Notes under the pieces: model-generated | Database searches by the model: none | The model's input: the letters and a program-made list of their open reading frames with translations, nothing else | Told to the model about the DNA's origin: nothing | Shown: piece by piece, positions 63,601 through 64,000 of the stretch | Layout of the letters: the number at the start of each line of letters is the position of its first letter | Numbering within the stretch: position 1 is the first letter of the stretch | Origin: CAWULT01 sp963923455 | Lineage (GTDB): Bacteria; Acidobacteriota; Vicinamibacteria; Vicinamibacterales; UBA2999 | Assembly (NCBI GenBank): GCA_963923455.1 | Contig: CAWULT010000010.1 | Coordinates: 4,982 to 68,981, forward strand | DNA length: 64,000 bases | Direction: 5' to 3' | Position numbers and translations under genes: made by a program

Positions 63601-64000
63601 GCGGACCTGAGTGTGTGCACGTTCACATTGGAGGCGGGCTCGCCGCTGGCCACATATACGATGCGGACGCACGCCACCCAGGCGTGGACCAACGCCACGA
63701 TCTCCTTCTACGCGGCCAACACCGGCAATGAGGGGGGCGGCTATTACCGGCTGGACGACGTGCAAGTGACGTATGAACCCACGAGTGGCGCGGAGGCGAG
63801 TTACCAAACGCGGTGCGAGGATCCGTCGTGGCCCGGCGGGGGTGGAGAGAGCAGCGGGAATCTGATCGGGAACGGGACGTTCACGGGCGGGTTGGCGCCG
63901 TGGGGGACGTGGGGCCAGATTCAGTCGAGCCGGGTGGACGGGGAGTTCCGGTTCTTCAAGCTGAGTGGCGACCCGGCGGGGGTGGTGCTGCAGGGGACGG
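60619..64000 (+). CDS. Giant secreted protein with tandem BACON domains and carbohydrate-binding-like modules (partial)
   Basis: An open frame of 1127 codons that runs off the window. The signal peptide is AVWAVLLMISGFSAPAYGQ. An N-terminal domain of ~135 residues with several cysteines follows. Then come about seven BACON-like beta-sandwich units, each with WxASSDxSWLTV, a VTLTAA strand and a VTVTQ end. The fifth unit is interrupted by a jelly-roll-like, CBM-like domain at 62242-62718. After the BACON array, further CBM-like modules start (STNGGFDTGVTGWKQYALP, then IGNGTFTGGLAPWGTW). BACON domains are thought to bind carbohydrate or mucin and often sit in secreted enzymes. The catalytic part, if any, is beyond the window. 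It is a cargo gene of the island, with lower GC in its first half. The ~260 bases before it hold no recognisable gene. Confidence 0.8.
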   Translation, partial: MRAVWAVLLMISGFSAPAYGQVINKYSEVKVDYGWSLFMQNAWIDTGIAEEETSISVNGQGVRWITTQSPSNGRTWQVTPDLRPLLNGVSDVIVVRVYNCSWSCLDREKYWSVGWNLWNGSASAGGDYCGKWYAITPGDGCMSDRSTGVVYQHTIVLNGSLLNVSPSWFGSGKSGVSYPVTVTAVQGSPWSAQTNESWLHISPASGTGTGNGQETVITVDPNTGSSRVGTVVFGAKTVTVTQDGVGVSLTPSSWSVPPDGESTSVLLTTGPQLSWTASSDASWLTVTPASGTGNGTVTLTAAPTASALVRTARVTIAGQVVTVTQASGSASVTPTNWSVAADGGGSSVGVVTSPQTLAWSASSDASWLTVTPASGTGNGTVTLTAAPTASALVRTARVTIAGQVVTVTQARGTSVLSLDVDSWTVESPGGSTVVGVTASHVDTEWTASSDSSWILVSPTSGTGSGAVTITAASTAAGSSRKATITIAGLSFTVIQEDNLTLSRTDWNPGPTGGQASLTVTSQSGRVRWVAVSEQKWLKVSGQLSDDFETDLGLWGRNAHGQIAVDPLDPTNHVLTFSEVDFGGDIFSREEFPPGHYLLSFDYRGTVALDGSPGGGFIGLHDTADPPKTTNRWIGGSKDAEVSFIDDGVWHSFEIAFDWGLAEDGSVLAPRKTFQLTLEDAALGSIAGDAWFDNVRISRIGNTTLTLTAVATDLSQSSRSATVTIGGQTVTVTQAGGINSFSLGSSSWSPVAAGGGTNVALTATYGDAPWTASSDATWLTVGTGSGSGSATITLTAAATNLSQATRTATVTIGGQTVVVTQAAGSAAFTLSSTTWAPSADGAATTLTLTATYTDAPWTAVSDAAWLGLNRTLGTGSGNLTVTAAANTGYSSRQGTVAIAGQTLTVTQPGVPLSTNGGFDTGVTGWKQYALPAGGNMVSRVQDGVFEFYRTGTQAVVFQETGVAVPAGGPVVATFKIGNSTTVRKRISILLHNQDFADLSVCTFTLEAGSPLATYTMRTHATQAWTNATISFYAANTGNEGGGYYRLDDVQVTYEPTSGAEASYQTRCEDPSWPGGGGESSGNLIGNGTFTGGLAPWGTWGQIQSSRVDGEFRFFKLSGDPAGVVLQGT
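61447..61595 (+). repeat. 149-bp perfect direct repeat, copy 1, inside the BACON gene
   Basis: Bases 61447-61595 are identical to 61699-61847, 252 bases (84 codons) apart. They encode the same core of two neighbouring BACON units, while the linking parts differ. Perfect identity over 149 bases marks a recent duplication or gene conversion. Confidence 0.9.
61699..61847 (+). repeat. 149-bp perfect direct repeat, copy 2, inside the BACON gene
   Basis: The second copy of the repeat at 61447-61595, without a single difference by eye. The reading frame is kept because the period is 252 bases, a multiple of three. Confidence 0.9.

Larger units (their letters stand above)
56332..64000 (+). mobile_element. 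Integrative element inserted at tRNA-Pro (left end; runs off the window)
   Basis: It starts at the tRNA-Pro gene, then carries a tyrosine recombinase, a RepA-like ATPase, an unknown basic protein, a nuclease-like protein and a giant BACON protein. Base composition is clearly lower in GC than the core genome, and codons such as ATA, TTA and AGA, rare upstream, appear. Gene spacing is looser. The right end and second att copy lie beyond base 64000. No conjugation or phage structural gene is visible so far. Confidence 0.75.

Overview
The window is a very GC-rich bacterial chromosome segment. Several features fit an acidobacterium, most likely of the Vicinamibacteria: an Oar-type TonB-dependent receptor, a DUF6152 protein, Gly/Arg-rich secreted proteins, a full tad pilus locus and a soluble PQQ-type sugar dehydrogenase. 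This placement is an inference from gene content; there is no rRNA in the window to settle it. The last 7.6 kb (from 56332) look different: lower GC, other codon use, and a tRNA gene followed directly by an integrase. I read this as an integrated mobile element.

Layout. 1-6454 (minus): a YpdA-like flavoprotein (cut by the window edge), gltD and gltB. 6784-8877 (plus): a large radical SAM protein with the cysteine pattern of the tetraether lipid synthase (Tes)/COG1964 family. 9055-11145 (plus): 1-Cys peroxiredoxin, SDR dehydrogenase and NicO-type metal transporter. 11188-22298 (minus): the main tad operon, running flp-flp-tadV-cpaB-cpaC-cpaE-cpaF-tadB-tadC and then an AAA ATPase and a SPOR protein. 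22861-26156 (plus): a small membrane protein and a 1,000-residue acidic protein with a degenerate receiver domain. 26173-30094 (minus): TadE, TadE and TadG-like pseudopilin/vWA genes, folE and a secreted protein. Both tad operons are preceded by good sigma-54 (-24/-12) promoters.

30491-34598 (plus) is a tightly coupled catabolic operon: FAH-family hydrolase, SnoaL-like protein, alpha/beta hydrolase, flavin reductase-like protein and M20 peptidase. 34715-40032 (minus) holds the TonB receptor and three secreted proteins. 40253-45710 holds a TPR membrane protein, a secreted alpha/beta hydrolase and a NatAB-type ABC exporter. A 54-residue zinc-ribbon protein lies at 45816. 46038-48447 (minus) encodes a sulfatase-fold membrane enzyme and a CDP-alcohol phosphatidyltransferase.

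48489-52895 is the most interesting metabolic cluster: an MDR dehydrogenase, a 6-pyruvoyltetrahydropterin-synthase homologue with altered active-site residues, a glycosyltransferase, a methyltransferase and a RibD-type reductase. Together they look like a pathway for a modified, perhaps glycosylated and methylated, pterin. FolE elsewhere in the window could supply its precursor. An FkbM methyltransferase, a DUF1499 protein, the sugar dehydrogenase and a small unknown protein follow.

56332-64000+: tRNA-Pro(TGG), tyrosine recombinase, an unknown basic protein, a RepA-like RecA-fold ATPase, a helically phased six-site repeat array next to an AT-rich stretch (candidate origin), a PD-(D/E)XK nuclease-like protein, and a giant secreted multi-BACON-domain protein that runs off the window.
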